NCBI GenBank assembly: GCA_947629785.1
Contig: CANRFB010000003.1
Location: 62,001 to 126,000 of the forward strand
Direction of reading: 5' to 3'
Origin: an uncultured Clostridia bacterium
Lineage (GTDB): Bacteria; Bacillota; Clostridia; Oscillospirales; Ruminococcaceae
DNA: 64,000 nt
Shown here piece after piece: positions 25,197 through 34,629 of the stretch (position 1 is its first letter; every line of letters begins with the position of its first letter). The notes beneath the pieces were generated by a model. It did not search any database and was not told the origin of the DNA. It worked only from the letters and a program-made list of their open reading frames with translations. Both the position numbers and the translations under genes were made by a program.

Positions 25197-25868
25197 TTGT
25201 TAAGCGTAAAGGATATTAACAACAAGCGTTTTGAACAGGCAAGACCGGGATATAACACCGAAGAGGTAGACGATTTTCTCCGCCAGATAGCTCAGGATAT
25301 TGCTCAATATCAGAGAGATAAGGAAGAAGCGGAAAAGAAAATTGCCGTTCTTGTTGAAAGCGTAAGAGAGTACAAGAAGGACGAGGACGCTCTTAAAGAC
25401 GCTCTTATCGGCGCTCAGAAACAGGGAAAGGCAGTTGTCGCCGAGGCTCAGGCAAAGGCGGACGCCATTCTTGCGGACGCAAAAACAAAGTCGGAGGAAA
25501 TACTCGGTTCTACAAAGAGTCAGCTTGAAAGGGAAAAGAACTGCCTTGTAAAAATGCAGCAGGAAGTTTCCGATTTCAAGGCGAATCTTCTTACCATGTA
25601 CAAGCAGCATCTTGAACAGATAACGGCTATTCCCGATTATGAGGGTGAGGACGACGAAGCCGAGGAGGAAGAAGTTCCCGTTGCCGCGGAAGCGCCCGCC
25701 GCACCCGTTCAGGAAGAACCCGTACCCGTTCAGCATGAGCAGAATATGGAAGCAACACGGATAATGGAAAATCCATACAGACAGGAAAAAGCTCCGCTGC
25801 CTTTCGGTGAAGCTACCGTTCCTACCGAAAACAGATTCGGAAACCTGAAATTCGGACAGAATAAATAA
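25197..25868 (+). CDS. divIVA: Cell division/polarity protein DivIVA
   Basis: A 223-residue DivIVA that marks negatively curved membrane at poles and septa. The N-terminal membrane-binding segment is seen as LSVKDINNKRFEQARPGYNTEEVDDFL. A long coiled coil (about 30-145) and an acidic, Pro-rich tail (EDDEAEEEEVPVAAEAPAAP) follow. The start is TTG 25197 with GAGGTGA about 7 nt upstream. It closes the division sub-cluster and precedes ileS by 21 nt, a conserved order. Confidence 0.95.
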   Translation: MLSVKDINNKRFEQARPGYNTEEVDDFLRQIAQDIAQYQRDKEEAEKKIAVLVESVREYKKDEDALKDALIGAQKQGKAVVAEAQAKADAILADAKTKSEEILGSTKSQLEREKNCLVKMQQEVSDFKANLLTMYKQHLEQITAIPDYEGEDDEAEEEEVPVAAEAPAAPVQEEPVPVQHEQNMEATRIMENPYRQEKAPLPFGEATVPTENRFGNLKFGQNK

Positions 25869-25889
25869 ATTTCAAGGAGAGTATTAACA

Positions 25890-28679
25890 ATGGCGCAGGA
25901 TTACAATTCCACACTTAATCTTCCCCAGACTGAATTTTCAATGAGAGGCAATCTTACACAGAAAGAACCTGCCATGATTGAACACTGGGAAAGTGACGGA
26001 ACATACTATGCAATGGTCAAAAAGAACGAGGGAAAGCCCCGATACATTCTTCATGACGGACCTCCGTATGCAAACGGCGATATTCATCTGGGTACTTCTT
26101 TAAACAAGATACTCAAGGATATTATTGTAAAATACAAGAACATGAATGGTTTCTGTTCGCCGTATATCCCCGGCTGGGACACTCACGGTCTGCCTATCGA
26201 GCTTCGGGCACTGAAAGAAATAGGCGTTGAAAACGGAGCAATTCCTCCCGTTGAACTGAGAAAGCACTGCAAAGAGTATGCTCTTAAACAGGTGGATAAT
26301 CAGAGAAAGCAATTTCAGCGTCTGGGCGTATGGGGCGATTTCAAAGACCCGTACCTTACCCTGAAACCGGAGTTTGAAGCAAGACAAGTGGAAATTTTTG
26401 GCGAGATGTACAAAAAAGGTTACATCTATAAGGGCTTGAAGCCTGTTTATTGGTGTCCAGACTGCCAGACCGCTCTTGCGGAAGCTGAAATTGAGTACGA
26501 GAACGATCCGTGTCATTCTATATATGTAAAGTTCAGGGTAACGGACGACAAGGGCAAATTTACCGCGCTCGGTCTGGATCTTGACAAAACGTTCTTCGTT
26601 ATCTGGACAACAACTACATGGACTCTGCCCGGAAACCTTGCTATCTGCCTTGGTCCCGAGTATGAGTACACCGCTGTTCAGGCTAACGGTGAAAATTACA
26701 TCATGGCGGTGGAACTTGTAAAGCCTACAATGGCTGCCGCAAAGATCGATAATTACACGACTGTAGGTTCTTTCAAGGGCAAAGAACTTGAATACATTAT
26801 GACTAAAAATCCGCTTATGGATCGCGGTTCAATGGTAATTGTGGGCGATCACGTTACTCTTGAAAGCGGTACCGGCTGCGTTCATACCGCGCCGGGATTC
26901 GGTGTGGACGACTTTGAAGTCTGCAAGAAATATCCCGAAATAGGGATCGTCGTTCCTGTTGACTCAAAGGGCGTTCAGACGGAAGAAGCGGGAAAATATG
27001 CAGGGCTCACCACGGAAAATTCCAATAAGGTTATCGCGGGAGACCTTGAAGCAAGCGGCGCGCTTTTCGCTCTGGAAAAGATAGTTCACCAATATCCTCA
27101 CTGTTGGAGATGCAAGAAGCCTGTTCTTTTCCGCGCTACGGAACAGTGGTTCTGTTCGGTAAAGGATTTCAAGGACAAGGCGATAGAAGCAATTGACAGC
27201 GTTCATTGGATCCCCGAGTGGGGTCATGACCGCATCAAGGGCATGGTAAACGACAGAAGCGACTGGTGCATTTCACGTCAGAGAACGTGGGGCGTTCCGA
27301 TCCCTGTAGTTTACTGCAAGGACTGCGGAAAGCCTGTTGTTACGGACGAACTTATAAAGAAAGTTTCGGATATGTTCCGCAAGGAAGGTTCGGATTCATG
27401 GTATATCCATGATGTGAAAGACATTGTTCCCGAAGGAACAAAATGCGAATGCGGCTGCACGGAATTTATCAAGGAAAAGGATATTTTTGACGTATGGTTC
27501 GACAGCGGAGTAACTCACACTGCCGTTATGGACGAAAAAGGCTTCGGAACGCCTGTTGATCTTTACCTTGAGGGTGCGGATCAGTACAGAGGCTGGTTCC
27601 AGTCCTCGCTGCTGACTTCCGCGGCAACGGTTGGACGCGCTCCTTATAAAGCGGTCTGCACGCATGGTTGGGTCGTTGACGGTGAGGGAAAGACTATGCA
27701 CAAATCCCTCGGCAACGGCATTGATCCAAAGGAAATTACAGATCAGTACGGTGCGGATATTCTCCGCCTCTGGACGGCTTCTTCCGATTATCATTCCGAT
27801 GTAAGAATTTCCAAGGAAATACTGAAACAGCTTTCGGATATGTACAAGAAGATCAGGAACACTGCAAGGTTTATTCTGGGAAATATCTGCAACGGCAGCG
27901 GATTTGATCCCGATAAAGACATGGTTTCCGAAAGCGAACTTCACGAGATCGACAAGTGGGCGCTTCTTAAACTTAACGCTCTTATCGACAAGGTAAAAGC
28001 GGCTTATGACGCCTTTGATTTTCATGTTGTGGTAAGCAGTATACACAATTTCTGCATAACCGATATGTCAAATTTCTACCTTGACATTATCAAGGACAGG
28101 CTTTACTGTACAGGTGAAAAATCCGTTGACAGACGTGCCGCGCAAACGGCTATGTATAAGATACTGAGCGCGCTTTCAAGAATGATCGCGCCTGTACTCA
28201 GTTTCACGGCGGAGGAGATATGGAACTATATCCCGCATATGGCTTCGGACGACACAAGAAGTATTTTCATGAATCAGATGCCTGAAAAGGAAAATATTTC
28301 CGCTGATGAGAAGTTCAATGAGAAGTGGGACACCATTTACAAACTTCGTTCCGATGTTACTAAGGCTCTGGAAATTAAGAGAAGGGACAAGTTTATCGGT
28401 GCGCCGCTGGAAGCAAAGATCATAGTTCATGCAGGTGCAGATTACGACAGTTTCTCGTCATTCAAGGATATTCTTGAAAAGGTGTTCATTGTTTCGTCGG
28501 TTGATGTTCTTGCGGATGGTACGGGCGAATTCGGAAGCGACAATTTTGAGGGCGTTTCCTATGATATTGAACGCGCGGCAGGCGAAAAGTGTGAAAGATG
28601 CTGGGCATATTCCGAAACCGTTGGCAAGGATCATGATCACCCCACGCTCTGCGCACGTTGTGCTGCTGAAGTAAAGTAA
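25890..28679 (+). CDS. ileS: Isoleucyl-tRNA synthetase
   Basis: A 929-residue class I synthetase charging tRNA-Ile, with an editing domain that hydrolyses Val-tRNA-Ile. The HIGH motif is PPYANGDIHLGTS near residue 57. The KMSKS-loop reads GEGKTMHKSLGNG near residue 605. The C-terminal zinc finger has CERCWAYSETVGKDHDHPTLCARC. The length and the complete zinc finger fit the bacterial (IleRS1) class. The 21-nt gap after divIVA leaves no room for a T-box, so regulation must come from further upstream. A GC-rich hairpin follows. Confidence 0.97.
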   Translation: MAQDYNSTLNLPQTEFSMRGNLTQKEPAMIEHWESDGTYYAMVKKNEGKPRYILHDGPPYANGDIHLGTSLNKILKDIIVKYKNMNGFCSPYIPGWDTHGLPIELRALKEIGVENGAIPPVELRKHCKEYALKQVDNQRKQFQRLGVWGDFKDPYLTLKPEFEARQVEIFGEMYKKGYIYKGLKPVYWCPDCQTALAEAEIEYENDPCHSIYVKFRVTDDKGKFTALGLDLDKTFFVIWTTTTWTLPGNLAICLGPEYEYTAVQANGENYIMAVELVKPTMAAAKIDNYTTVGSFKGKELEYIMTKNPLMDRGSMVIVGDHVTLESGTGCVHTAPGFGVDDFEVCKKYPEIGIVVPVDSKGVQTEEAGKYAGLTTENSNKVIAGDLEASGALFALEKIVHQYPHCWRCKKPVLFRATEQWFCSVKDFKDKAIEAIDSVHWIPEWGHDRIKGMVNDRSDWCISRQRTWGVPIPVVYCKDCGKPVVTDELIKKVSDMFRKEGSDSWYIHDVKDIVPEGTKCECGCTEFIKEKDIFDVWFDSGVTHTAVMDEKGFGTPVDLYLEGADQYRGWFQSSLLTSAATVGRAPYKAVCTHGWVVDGEGKTMHKSLGNGIDPKEITDQYGADILRLWTASSDYHSDVRISKEILKQLSDMYKKIRNTARFILGNICNGSGFDPDKDMVSESELHEIDKWALLKLNALIDKVKAAYDAFDFHVVVSSIHNFCITDMSNFYLDIIKDRLYCTGEKSVDRRAAQTAMYKILSALSRMIAPVLSFTAEEIWNYIPHMASDDTRSIFMNQMPEKENISADEKFNEKWDTIYKLRSDVTKALEIKRRDKFIGAPLEAKIIVHAGADYDSFSSFKDILEKVFIVSSVDVLADGTGEFGSDNFEGVSYDIERAAGEKCERCWAYSETVGKDHDHPTLCARCAAEVK

Positions 28680-28687
28680 AAACTATT

Positions 28688-28716
28688 CCGAGCCGGAGGG
28701 AAAACTTCCGGCTCGG
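28688..28716 (+). terminator. Hairpin between ileS and lspA
   Basis: CCGAGCCGGA (28688-28697) pairs perfectly with TCCGGCTCGG (28707-28716). The sequence after it (CATTAAAC) has no T-tract, so it may be a processing or attenuating hairpin rather than a full terminator. Confidence 0.5.
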
Positions 28717-28734
28717 CATTAAACAGGGTATAAA

Positions 28735-29235
28735 ATGATATTTTTTCTCATAATTCTTGGCGTAATTCTTGTTGCTGCCGATCAGTTCATAAAATATTGG
28801 GCAGTGCAGACGCTTATGCCTGTGGGGTCTATGGACTTTATAAAGTTCGGTGATCTGGAAATACTTGGACTGACTTACACTGAAAATACCGGCGCCGCGT
28901 TCAGCAGTTTCAGGGGGCAGAAGTGGTTTCTTATAGGTTTTGTGTCGGTAATGCTGACAGCGCTTATTATATTTACCGTTAAATACAAGTATAAGCGCCC
29001 TATATTCCTCATAAGTTCGGTGATGATAATTTCCGGCGGGCTGGGAAACCTTATTGACAGGGTAAGGAACGGCTATGTTGTGGACTATTTAGATGTAAAG
29101 CTGTTTAACTTTGCAATATTCAATTTTGCCGATATATGCGTAGTTCTTGGGGCAATTATCATGCTGTTGTTTGTAATGTTCATTGAACCGAAACTGGCGG
29201 CAAAGGAAGCTGATGACAACAATGGAAAAGCTTGA
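28735..29235 (+). CDS. lspA: Lipoprotein signal peptidase
   Basis: A 166-residue aspartic membrane protease that removes signal peptides from diacylglyceryl-prolipoproteins, such as the LRR lipoprotein in this window. It has four membrane helices. The conserved motifs are DQFIKYW near residue 16, ENTGAAFS, GGLGNLIDRVRNGYVVDYLD with the first catalytic Asp, and FNFADICV with the second. The C-terminus overlaps the next gene by 23 nt. Confidence 0.96.
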   Translation: MIFFLIILGVILVAADQFIKYWAVQTLMPVGSMDFIKFGDLEILGLTYTENTGAAFSSFRGQKWFLIGFVSVMLTALIIFTVKYKYKRPIFLISSVMIISGGLGNLIDRVRNGYVVDYLDVKLFNFAIFNFADICVVLGAIIMLLFVMFIEPKLAAKEADDNNGKA

Positions 29236-30136
29236 ATTTACCGCTGAAAACATAAACGGTATTCGTGTTGATAAATGGCTTGCTGATGCGGATTGCGGAG
29301 TCTCCCGTTCAATGCTGCAAAAGCTTCTTAAAGAAGAAAAAGTTACCGTCAACGGCAGAATTGTCGGCAAAAGCTATCAGTTAAAGGACGGGGACAGGAT
29401 AGAAGTAGAAATTCCCGAACCAACGCCGCTGGACGTTGTTCCCGAAAATATCCCCATTGAAATAGTCTATTCGGACGACAGCTTGCTTGTGGTAAACAAG
29501 CCTAAGGGAATGGTCGTTCACCCTGCGGCGGGAAATTACAGCGGAACGCTTGTGAACGCGCTTCTGTATCACTGCAAAGGTCAGCTTTCCTCGATAAACG
29601 GAGTTATCCGCCCGGGGATAGTTCACCGTATTGACAAAAACACCAGCGGGCTTCTGATAGTCGCAAAGACAGATCTTGCACATCAGAAACTTGCGGAACA
29701 GATAAAGGAACACTCTTTTACCCGTGAATATCACGCTGTAGTCTGCGGAAGATTTAAAGAACCCACGGGAATTATTGACGCGCCTATCGGCAGACACCAT
29801 ACAGACCGCAAGAAAATGTGTGTTACGGACAAAAATTCAAAAGAAGCGCGGACGGAATATACCGTTCTTGATGAATTTGATAATTACAGCTATGTAAAGC
29901 TTAAACTCTTTACAGGCAGGACGCATCAGATACGAGTCCATATGTCCTATATAGGACACCCTGTTTTCGGGGACGATGTTTACGGAAAGCCTTCAAAATA
30001 TTGTGAAGGACAATGCCTTCACGCAAAAAAGATAGGCTTTATTCACCCCACGGACGGGGAATATTATGAATTTGACAGTGAACTTCCCGAATACTTTAAG
30101 TCCGTTTTAAACAAGCTTTCGGGAGGAAGAATTTAA
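29213..30136 (+). CDS. rluD: RluA/RluD-family rRNA pseudouridine synthase
   Basis: A 307-residue pseudouridine synthase. An S4 domain (residues about 10-70; RVDKWLADADCGVSRSMLQKLLKEEKVTVNG) precedes the catalytic domain with GIVHRIDKNTSGLLIVAKT, in which the Asp is the catalytic residue, and KLFTGRTHQIRVHMSYIGHPVFGDDVYG. The S4 plus RluA layout fits the RluD/YlyB group acting on 23S rRNA. ATG 29213 is chosen because AAAGGA at 29202-29207 is 5 nt upstream. It overlaps lspA, the usual lspA-ylyB arrangement. The exact target uridines are inferred, so the symbol is provisional. Confidence 0.88.
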   Translation: MTTMEKLEFTAENINGIRVDKWLADADCGVSRSMLQKLLKEEKVTVNGRIVGKSYQLKDGDRIEVEIPEPTPLDVVPENIPIEIVYSDDSLLVVNKPKGMVVHPAAGNYSGTLVNALLYHCKGQLSSINGVIRPGIVHRIDKNTSGLLIVAKTDLAHQKLAEQIKEHSFTREYHAVVCGRFKEPTGIIDAPIGRHHTDRKKMCVTDKNSKEARTEYTVLDEFDNYSYVKLKLFTGRTHQIRVHMSYIGHPVFGDDVYGKPSKYCEGQCLHAKKIGFIHPTDGEYYEFDSELPEYFKSVLNKLSGGRI

Positions 30137-30153
30137 CGGCGGAGGAAATTTTT

Positions 30154-30972
30154 ATGCCGGATTTTTCAGATATTGTTTTCATCACCGATCTTGACGGAAC
30201 GCTTCTTCCAAGCAATAAGATCCCGCTTCAAAAGGATCTTGAAGCAATTGAACGTTTCAAAAAGTACGGCGGAACGTTCACTATTGCGACGGGGCGGGTA
30301 ATTCAGGCGACGGAACAGTTTTTTGACATTCTGAAACCAAATGCGCCTGTTATCCTGAATAACGGTTCTCTGATACATGACATCAAAACAGGGAAGACCC
30401 TTTACAACCGCACTCTTGACAGGTCGGCAAAGGAATATACTCTTGCGCTTATGGAGAAATTTCCCGAAATGGGCGTGGAAGTCAATTTCCCCGACAAAAT
30501 ATGTGTCGTCAGGCTTACAGAGTGGGAACAGCAGCACCTTAATGTGACGCATCTTCCGTATTCAGAGGTCGGCATTGATGATATTCCGGAGGACGGTTGG
30601 TGCAAAGTACTTTATGCGGTTTCCCATGACATGATACACGAACTGGAAGAATTTGTCGCTTCGGAGGGCTGGGACAAGGCTAATTTCGTTGTATCGGGGG
30701 AGTCATATTTTGAATGTCTGCCCAAAGACACGGCGAAAGGTTTTGCACTGAAAGAACTTATAAAGATCGCAGGTTGGGAAAATCGCAGGATCGCCGCTTC
30801 GGGAGATTATAATAACGATCTGGAACTTCTGGAAAATGCGGATATTCCCATCGCGCCGCAGAATGCGCAGGAAATTGTGAAGAAAGCGGCGGAATTTGTG
30901 ACTTCCGCGGACTGTAACAGCGGCTTCATATCGGAAGCCATAGAATATATTGAAAAATGTTACATAAAGTGA
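30154..30972 (+). CDS. Cof-type HAD hydrolase
   Basis: A 272-residue haloacid-dehalogenase-superfamily phosphatase of the Cof (IIB cap) type. Motif I is DLDGTLLPSN near residue 12, motif II is TIATGR near 44, motif III Lys is in the KGFALKEL stretch near 195, and motif IV is SGDYNNDLELLENADIPIAPQNA. Such enzymes remove phosphate from small sugar phosphates or cofactors; the substrate is unknown. It starts 17 nt after the pseudouridine synthase and ends 41 nt before the transketolase genes. Confidence 0.9.
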   Translation: MPDFSDIVFITDLDGTLLPSNKIPLQKDLEAIERFKKYGGTFTIATGRVIQATEQFFDILKPNAPVILNNGSLIHDIKTGKTLYNRTLDRSAKEYTLALMEKFPEMGVEVNFPDKICVVRLTEWEQQHLNVTHLPYSEVGIDDIPEDGWCKVLYAVSHDMIHELEEFVASEGWDKANFVVSGESYFECLPKDTAKGFALKELIKIAGWENRRIAASGDYNNDLELLENADIPIAPQNAQEIVKKAAEFVTSADCNSGFISEAIEYIEKCYIK

Positions 30973-31013
30973 AATGCCTTTTCACTCCAACAATAGAAAG
31001 GAATGGTTAAAAC

Positions 31014-31856
31014 ATGGACGCTTCCATCAGAAAACAGCTTGAAATTACTGCCTGCAAGGTCAGAATGGGCGTTATCGAAGGCGTTTACAATGCCAAGTCG
31101 GGACACCCGGGAGGATCGCTTTCGATATGCGATCTGCTGACCTATCTTTACTTTGCAAAGCTGAATGTCGATCCTAAAAACCCCAAAATGCCCGAGAGAG
31201 ACAGGCTTGTTCTTTCAAAAGGACACTGCGCGCCCGCGCTGTATTCCGTTCTTGCACAAAGAGGATTTTTCTCTGTTGAAGAACTGAAAAAGCTCCGCCA
31301 CATCGGCGCAATGCTTCAGGGACACCCCGACATGAAAGGCACTCCCGGTGTTGATATGAGTACAGGTTCTCTGGGTCAGGGAATTTCCGCAGCCTGCGGA
31401 ATGGCACTCAGCGGAAAGCTTTCCTGCGCGCCGTATAAAGTTTATGCAATTCTCGGAGATGGTGAGATCGAAGAAGGTCAGGTCTGGGAAGCGGCTATGT
31501 TTGCGGCTCACAACAAGCTTGATAATTTAGTTGCAATCGTGGACAACAACGGACTTCAGATAGACGGCAAAATTACCGACGTTTGCTCGCCTATGCCCAT
31601 TACTGACAAGTTTGAAGCTTTCGGCTGGTATGTTATTACCATGAGCGCACACGATTTTGACGACATTGAACGCGCGTTCAACGAAGCCGAAAAGATAAAC
31701 GGCAAGCCTGTTGCAATTATCCAGACAAGCACCAAGGGAAAGGGCGTTTCGTACATGGAAAATCAGGTTGGCTGGCATGGTTCTGCTCCCAACAAGGAAC
31801 AGTATGAGCAGGCTATGGAAGAACTCAATGCACAGCTTAAAGCCTTGGAAGCCTGA
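31014..31856 (+). CDS. tktA: Transketolase, N-terminal subunit
   Basis: A 280-residue protein that is the thiamine-diphosphate-binding half of a split transketolase. SGHPGGSLSICDLLTYLYF, the STGSLGQGISAACGMA motif and the ThDP motif GDGEIEEGQVWEAAMFA...DNNGLQIDG are complete. It pairs with the next gene to move two-carbon units between sugar phosphates in the pentose phosphate pathway. AAAGGA lies before ATG 31014. Splitting transketolase into two genes is common in Clostridia. Confidence 0.95.
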   Translation: MDASIRKQLEITACKVRMGVIEGVYNAKSGHPGGSLSICDLLTYLYFAKLNVDPKNPKMPERDRLVLSKGHCAPALYSVLAQRGFFSVEELKKLRHIGAMLQGHPDMKGTPGVDMSTGSLGQGISAACGMALSGKLSCAPYKVYAILGDGEIEEGQVWEAAMFAAHNKLDNLVAIVDNNGLQIDGKITDVCSPMPITDKFEAFGWYVITMSAHDFDDIERAFNEAEKINGKPVAIIQTSTKGKGVSYMENQVGWHGSAPNKEQYEQAMEELNAQLKALEA

Positions 31857-31877
31857 TTTTGAAAGGAGCGGTTAAAA

Positions 31878-32828
31878 ATGGCAGATATAGTAAAAAAAGC
31901 TACCAGAGAAAGCTACGGCGAGGCTCTTGCGGAGCTTGCCGATAAATACGAAGATCTTGTAGTTCTTGACGCGGATCTTGCGGCGGCTACAAAGACGGGA
32001 ATTTTCAAGAAAAAGTACCCCGAAAGATTTATAGACTGCGGAATTGCCGAAGCAAATATGATGGGTGTTGCGGCGGGACTTGCCTCCACCGGCAAGAAAG
32101 TTTTTGCAAGCTCCTTTGCGATGTTCGCGGCGGGCAGGGCGTTTGAGATTGTCCGAAATTCCATCGGTTATCCTCACATAAATGTTAAGATCGGTGCAAC
32201 TCACGCGGGAATTTCCGTTGGTGAGGACGGCGCAACGCATCAGTGCAACGAGGATATTGCTCTTATGAGAACTATTCCGGGAATGACTATCATAAATCCC
32301 GCCGATGATGTTGAAACAAAAGCGGCTGTTGAAGCGGTGCTTAACATTGACGGTCCTGTTTATATGCGTTTCGGACGGCTTGCAGTTCCGGTTTTCAATG
32401 ACAAGGAGACTTACAAATTTGAAGTAGGCAAGGGAATTCAGCTTAAAGACGGCAAGGACGTTACCATTATTGCCACAGGTCTTATGGTGAACGAAGCCCG
32501 CATGGCCGCGGAAACTCTTGAAAAGGACGGAATTTCCGCGCGAGTTATAAACATTCACACCATAAAGCCCATTGACAAGGAAATTATCTGCAAGGCAGCC
32601 CGCGAAACAGGTGTTATAGTTACCGCCGAAGAACACAGCATTATAGGCGGTCTGGGTTCTGCCATTGCGGAAACAGTTACGGAATGTTGTCCCGTTCCCG
32701 TTATAAAGATAGGCGTAAATGATGTTTTCGGACATTCCGGTCCTGCGGTAGATCTTCTGAAAGAGTTCGGACTTTCTGCGGAAAATATTGTTGAAAAAGC
32801 AAAGTATGCGGTAACATTAAAGAAGTAA
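31878..32828 (+). CDS. tktB: Transketolase, C-terminal subunit
   Basis: A 316-residue partner of the preceding subunit, holding the pyrimidine-binding and C-terminal domains. RFIDCGIAEANMMGVAAGLA contains the Glu that activates ThDP, followed by HAGISVGEDGATHQCNEDIALMRTIPGM and the C-terminal transketolase domain (ATGLMVNEARMAAETL, EEHSIIGGLGSAIAE). AAAGGAG is upstream, 21 nt after the first subunit. With Rpe and the arabinofuranosidase in this window it serves pentose use. A terminator follows. Confidence 0.95.
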   Translation: MADIVKKATRESYGEALAELADKYEDLVVLDADLAAATKTGIFKKKYPERFIDCGIAEANMMGVAAGLASTGKKVFASSFAMFAAGRAFEIVRNSIGYPHINVKIGATHAGISVGEDGATHQCNEDIALMRTIPGMTIINPADDVETKAAVEAVLNIDGPVYMRFGRLAVPVFNDKETYKFEVGKGIQLKDGKDVTIIATGLMVNEARMAAETLEKDGISARVINIHTIKPIDKEIICKAARETGVIVTAEEHSIIGGLGSAIAETVTECCPVPVIKIGVNDVFGHSGPAVDLLKEFGLSAENIVEKAKYAVTLKK

Positions 32829-32848
32829 TTTCTGCAAATACTTTTTAT

Positions 32849-32886
32849 GCGGGTATCACGGGAATTTCCCGCGATGCCCGCTTTTT
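32849..32886 (+). terminator. Intrinsic terminator after the transketolase genes
   Basis: GCGGGTATC at 32849-32857 pairs with GATGCCCGC at 32873-32881 (one wobble), with an inner CGGGAA/TTCCCG helix, followed by TTTTT. Confidence 0.9.
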
Positions 32887-32918
32887 AGTGTTGAGTGTTG
32901 AGAGTTAATAGTTGAGAG
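32887..32918 (+). repeat. Heptad-type TTGAGAG repeat, second copy
   Basis: AGTGTTGAGTGTTGAGAGTT followed by AATAGTTGAGAG. It shares the GTTGAGTGTT and GAGAGTT words with the minus-strand reading of 7191-7250. It marks the left edge of the AT-rich accessory block. Confidence 0.55.
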
Positions 32919-32958
32919 CAAAGTGTCAAACAAATCGGGATTTGCAGGTGAAATTTTT

Positions 32959-33357
32959 ATGGAAGCAAGACTTGAATACTGCGGTAATTATATAGAAATC
33001 ACAAATTTCCGCCACTCTGTTGATGACGAAAAAAATGGGAATCCTTATAATTGTTCGTTTGATATCAACGTAAGTTCGGGTGTGTTCTTTGGTATTGCAG
33101 ATGGCTGTGAATATGATTATAAGGAATTACAGAAATTTATTAAAGCTCTTGAAGATATGATTCTGTTTAAAAGAAAAGAAGTAACATTTGTTGAAATAGG
33201 GTATGGGAATACGATCAAATTCGATTGCGACAGAACAGGGCATATAATCGTATCCGGCGATATACGAGACGGTATAGGCGACCATGCGCTGAAATTTGAA
33301 TTTTTGACAGATCAGACAGTTTTTCCGGATTTTATAAGGGAACTGAAACTTCTGTAA
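32959..33357 (+). CDS. Unknown small protein, possibly immunity-like
   Basis: A 132-residue acidic, beta-rich soluble protein (EARLEYCGNYIEITNF, IKFDCDRTGHIIVSGDIRDG, ALKFEFLTDQT). Its size, acidity and strand-rich pattern recall small WapI-type or other polymorphic-toxin immunity proteins. I cannot assign a family, and no toxin gene is next to it. ATG 32959 is chosen for AGGTGA about 8 nt upstream; the frame is open to 32923. It looks AT-richer than the transketolase genes. Confidence 0.65.
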   Translation: MEARLEYCGNYIEITNFRHSVDDEKNGNPYNCSFDINVSSGVFFGIADGCEYDYKELQKFIKALEDMILFKRKEVTFVEIGYGNTIKFDCDRTGHIIVSGDIRDGIGDHALKFEFLTDQTVFPDFIRELKLL

Positions 33358-33421
33358 ATTAAAAAATTCTGAAAATCAACATTTGTAAATAGCTTGCATA
33401 TTTAAACAAGGAGATGAAACG

Positions 33422-33811
33422 TTGTTATTTCATAATTCTGATTATTGCAGCGAACGGAGAAAATACGGAGATTCTGCAATTATAGAAATGCAGTTCTGCA
33501 AATTTCCCGTTGGAACGGATATAAAGAGAATTGTTTCCGTTGACAGTATAAAACATTGGCAGAATGATTCTTTATATATTGATGATGAAAATATATTTTT
33601 TGATGAATATAAAAATATTTTCAACTGCGGTATTTATGCAAATTTTAAAAGCGGAGTTGTGGATGTTTGCGGGTTAAATTATTATGCTCCGACGCTTACG
33701 GTTGGAATTATTGAGAAAATTAATTCTGAAAAACCTGTCGGTTATGAAATTTTAGCCGAATGGTTAAACGCTGCAAAGAATTACAACGGTTTTTATATTC
33801 TCGGGATATGA
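33422..33811 (+). CDS. Unknown small protein with TTG start
   Basis: A 129-residue soluble protein, not recognised. It begins at TTG 33422, with AAGGAG 8 nt upstream; an out-of-frame ATG lies between. Notable features are aromatic- and Asp-rich segments (SLYIDDENIFFDEYKNIFNC) and a C-terminal YEILAEWLNAAKNYNGFYIL. It lies in the AT-rich block between another unknown protein and a GNAT, all on the same strand. Confidence 0.6.
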   Translation: MLFHNSDYCSERRKYGDSAIIEMQFCKFPVGTDIKRIVSVDSIKHWQNDSLYIDDENIFFDEYKNIFNCGIYANFKSGVVDVCGLNYYAPTLTVGIIEKINSEKPVGYEILAEWLNAAKNYNGFYILGI

Positions 33812-33835
33812 CTTGCTTTGGAGGAATTTTGACAA

Positions 33836-34597
33836 ATGACGAACAAAGAAATTTTATACACTGCTATGGAGCAGTCAGCCGAGGATATGGGCTGCAAAGC
33901 GGAGGATTTTTTAAAGGATAAAAATGTTTCCGTTCCGTTCAGGCTTGGGAAAAACGCAAGAAAATATCTTGAAGAACCGATAACGGCAAATTTTGTTTCA
34001 TACGGAAATAATGCTGTTATTGCGGCGGAGGAGGACGTTCGGGAAATTGTAACGGAGTATGCCGATAAATTTGAATTTTATCATCTTTTTGAAACTCCGA
34101 ATTTAAATTGGCTTATAAAACGGCTTGAAAATGATAAAATTTGTTTTATGGCTGAATATTTTCTGCCCGATCTGAACGGTTTAAAAACCATTGAATGTAA
34201 ATTTGAAACGCGTATCTTAACGCAGGAAGATTTTGCGGAATTGTATCTTCCCGAATGGAGCAACGCTCTTTGCGAAAAGCGAAAAGAACTTGATGTTCTG
34301 GGCGTTGGAGCGTATGACGGCGAGAAACTTGTGGGGCTTGCGGGCTGTTCCGCGGATTGTGAAAAAATGCGGCAGATAGGCGTTGATGTTCTTCCCGAAT
34401 ATCGCAGGAATGGTATTGCGTCGGCTTTGACTTCCGCGCTTGCAATTGAAATTATAAAACGCGGGAAAGTTCCGTTTTATTGCGCCGCATGGTCAAATAT
34501 CAGATCGGTAAGAAATGCAGTAAAAAGCGGTTTCCGTCCTGCATGGGCAGAAATGACTGTCAAGCCTGCAAATGTTGTTGATAAAATGAATAATTGA
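33836..34597 (+). CDS. GNAT family N-acetyltransferase
   Basis: A 253-residue acetyltransferase with an N-terminal extension (residues 1-140) and a C-terminal GNAT domain. Motif A is QIGVDVLPEYRRNGIASALTSALA near residue 180-203, followed by FYCAAWSNIRSVRNAVKSGFRPAW as motif B. The long N-terminal part resembles that of GNATs often annotated as toxin- or antibiotic-modifying, but the substrate is unknown. It starts 24 nt after the previous gene, and its end lies 32 nt before the hydrolase. Confidence 0.82.
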   Translation: MTNKEILYTAMEQSAEDMGCKAEDFLKDKNVSVPFRLGKNARKYLEEPITANFVSYGNNAVIAAEEDVREIVTEYADKFEFYHLFETPNLNWLIKRLENDKICFMAEYFLPDLNGLKTIECKFETRILTQEDFAELYLPEWSNALCEKRKELDVLGVGAYDGEKLVGLAGCSADCEKMRQIGVDVLPEYRRNGIASALTSALAIEIIKRGKVPFYCAAWSNIRSVRNAVKSGFRPAWAEMTVKPANVVDKMNN

Positions 34598-34629
34598 AGA
34601 ATTTTATAAAAAATAATAGGGGCATTATT

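Noticed and set aside
25868-25890. T-box riboswitch before ileS
   Set aside because: Only 21 nt separate divIVA and ileS. The gaps before alaS (27 nt) and metG (83 nt) are also too short, and no AGGGTGG-type T-box is seen.
31872-32735. 287-residue open frame on the minus strand across the second transketolase subunit
   Set aside because: Antisense shadow of a clear transketolase gene, no RBS and no domain.
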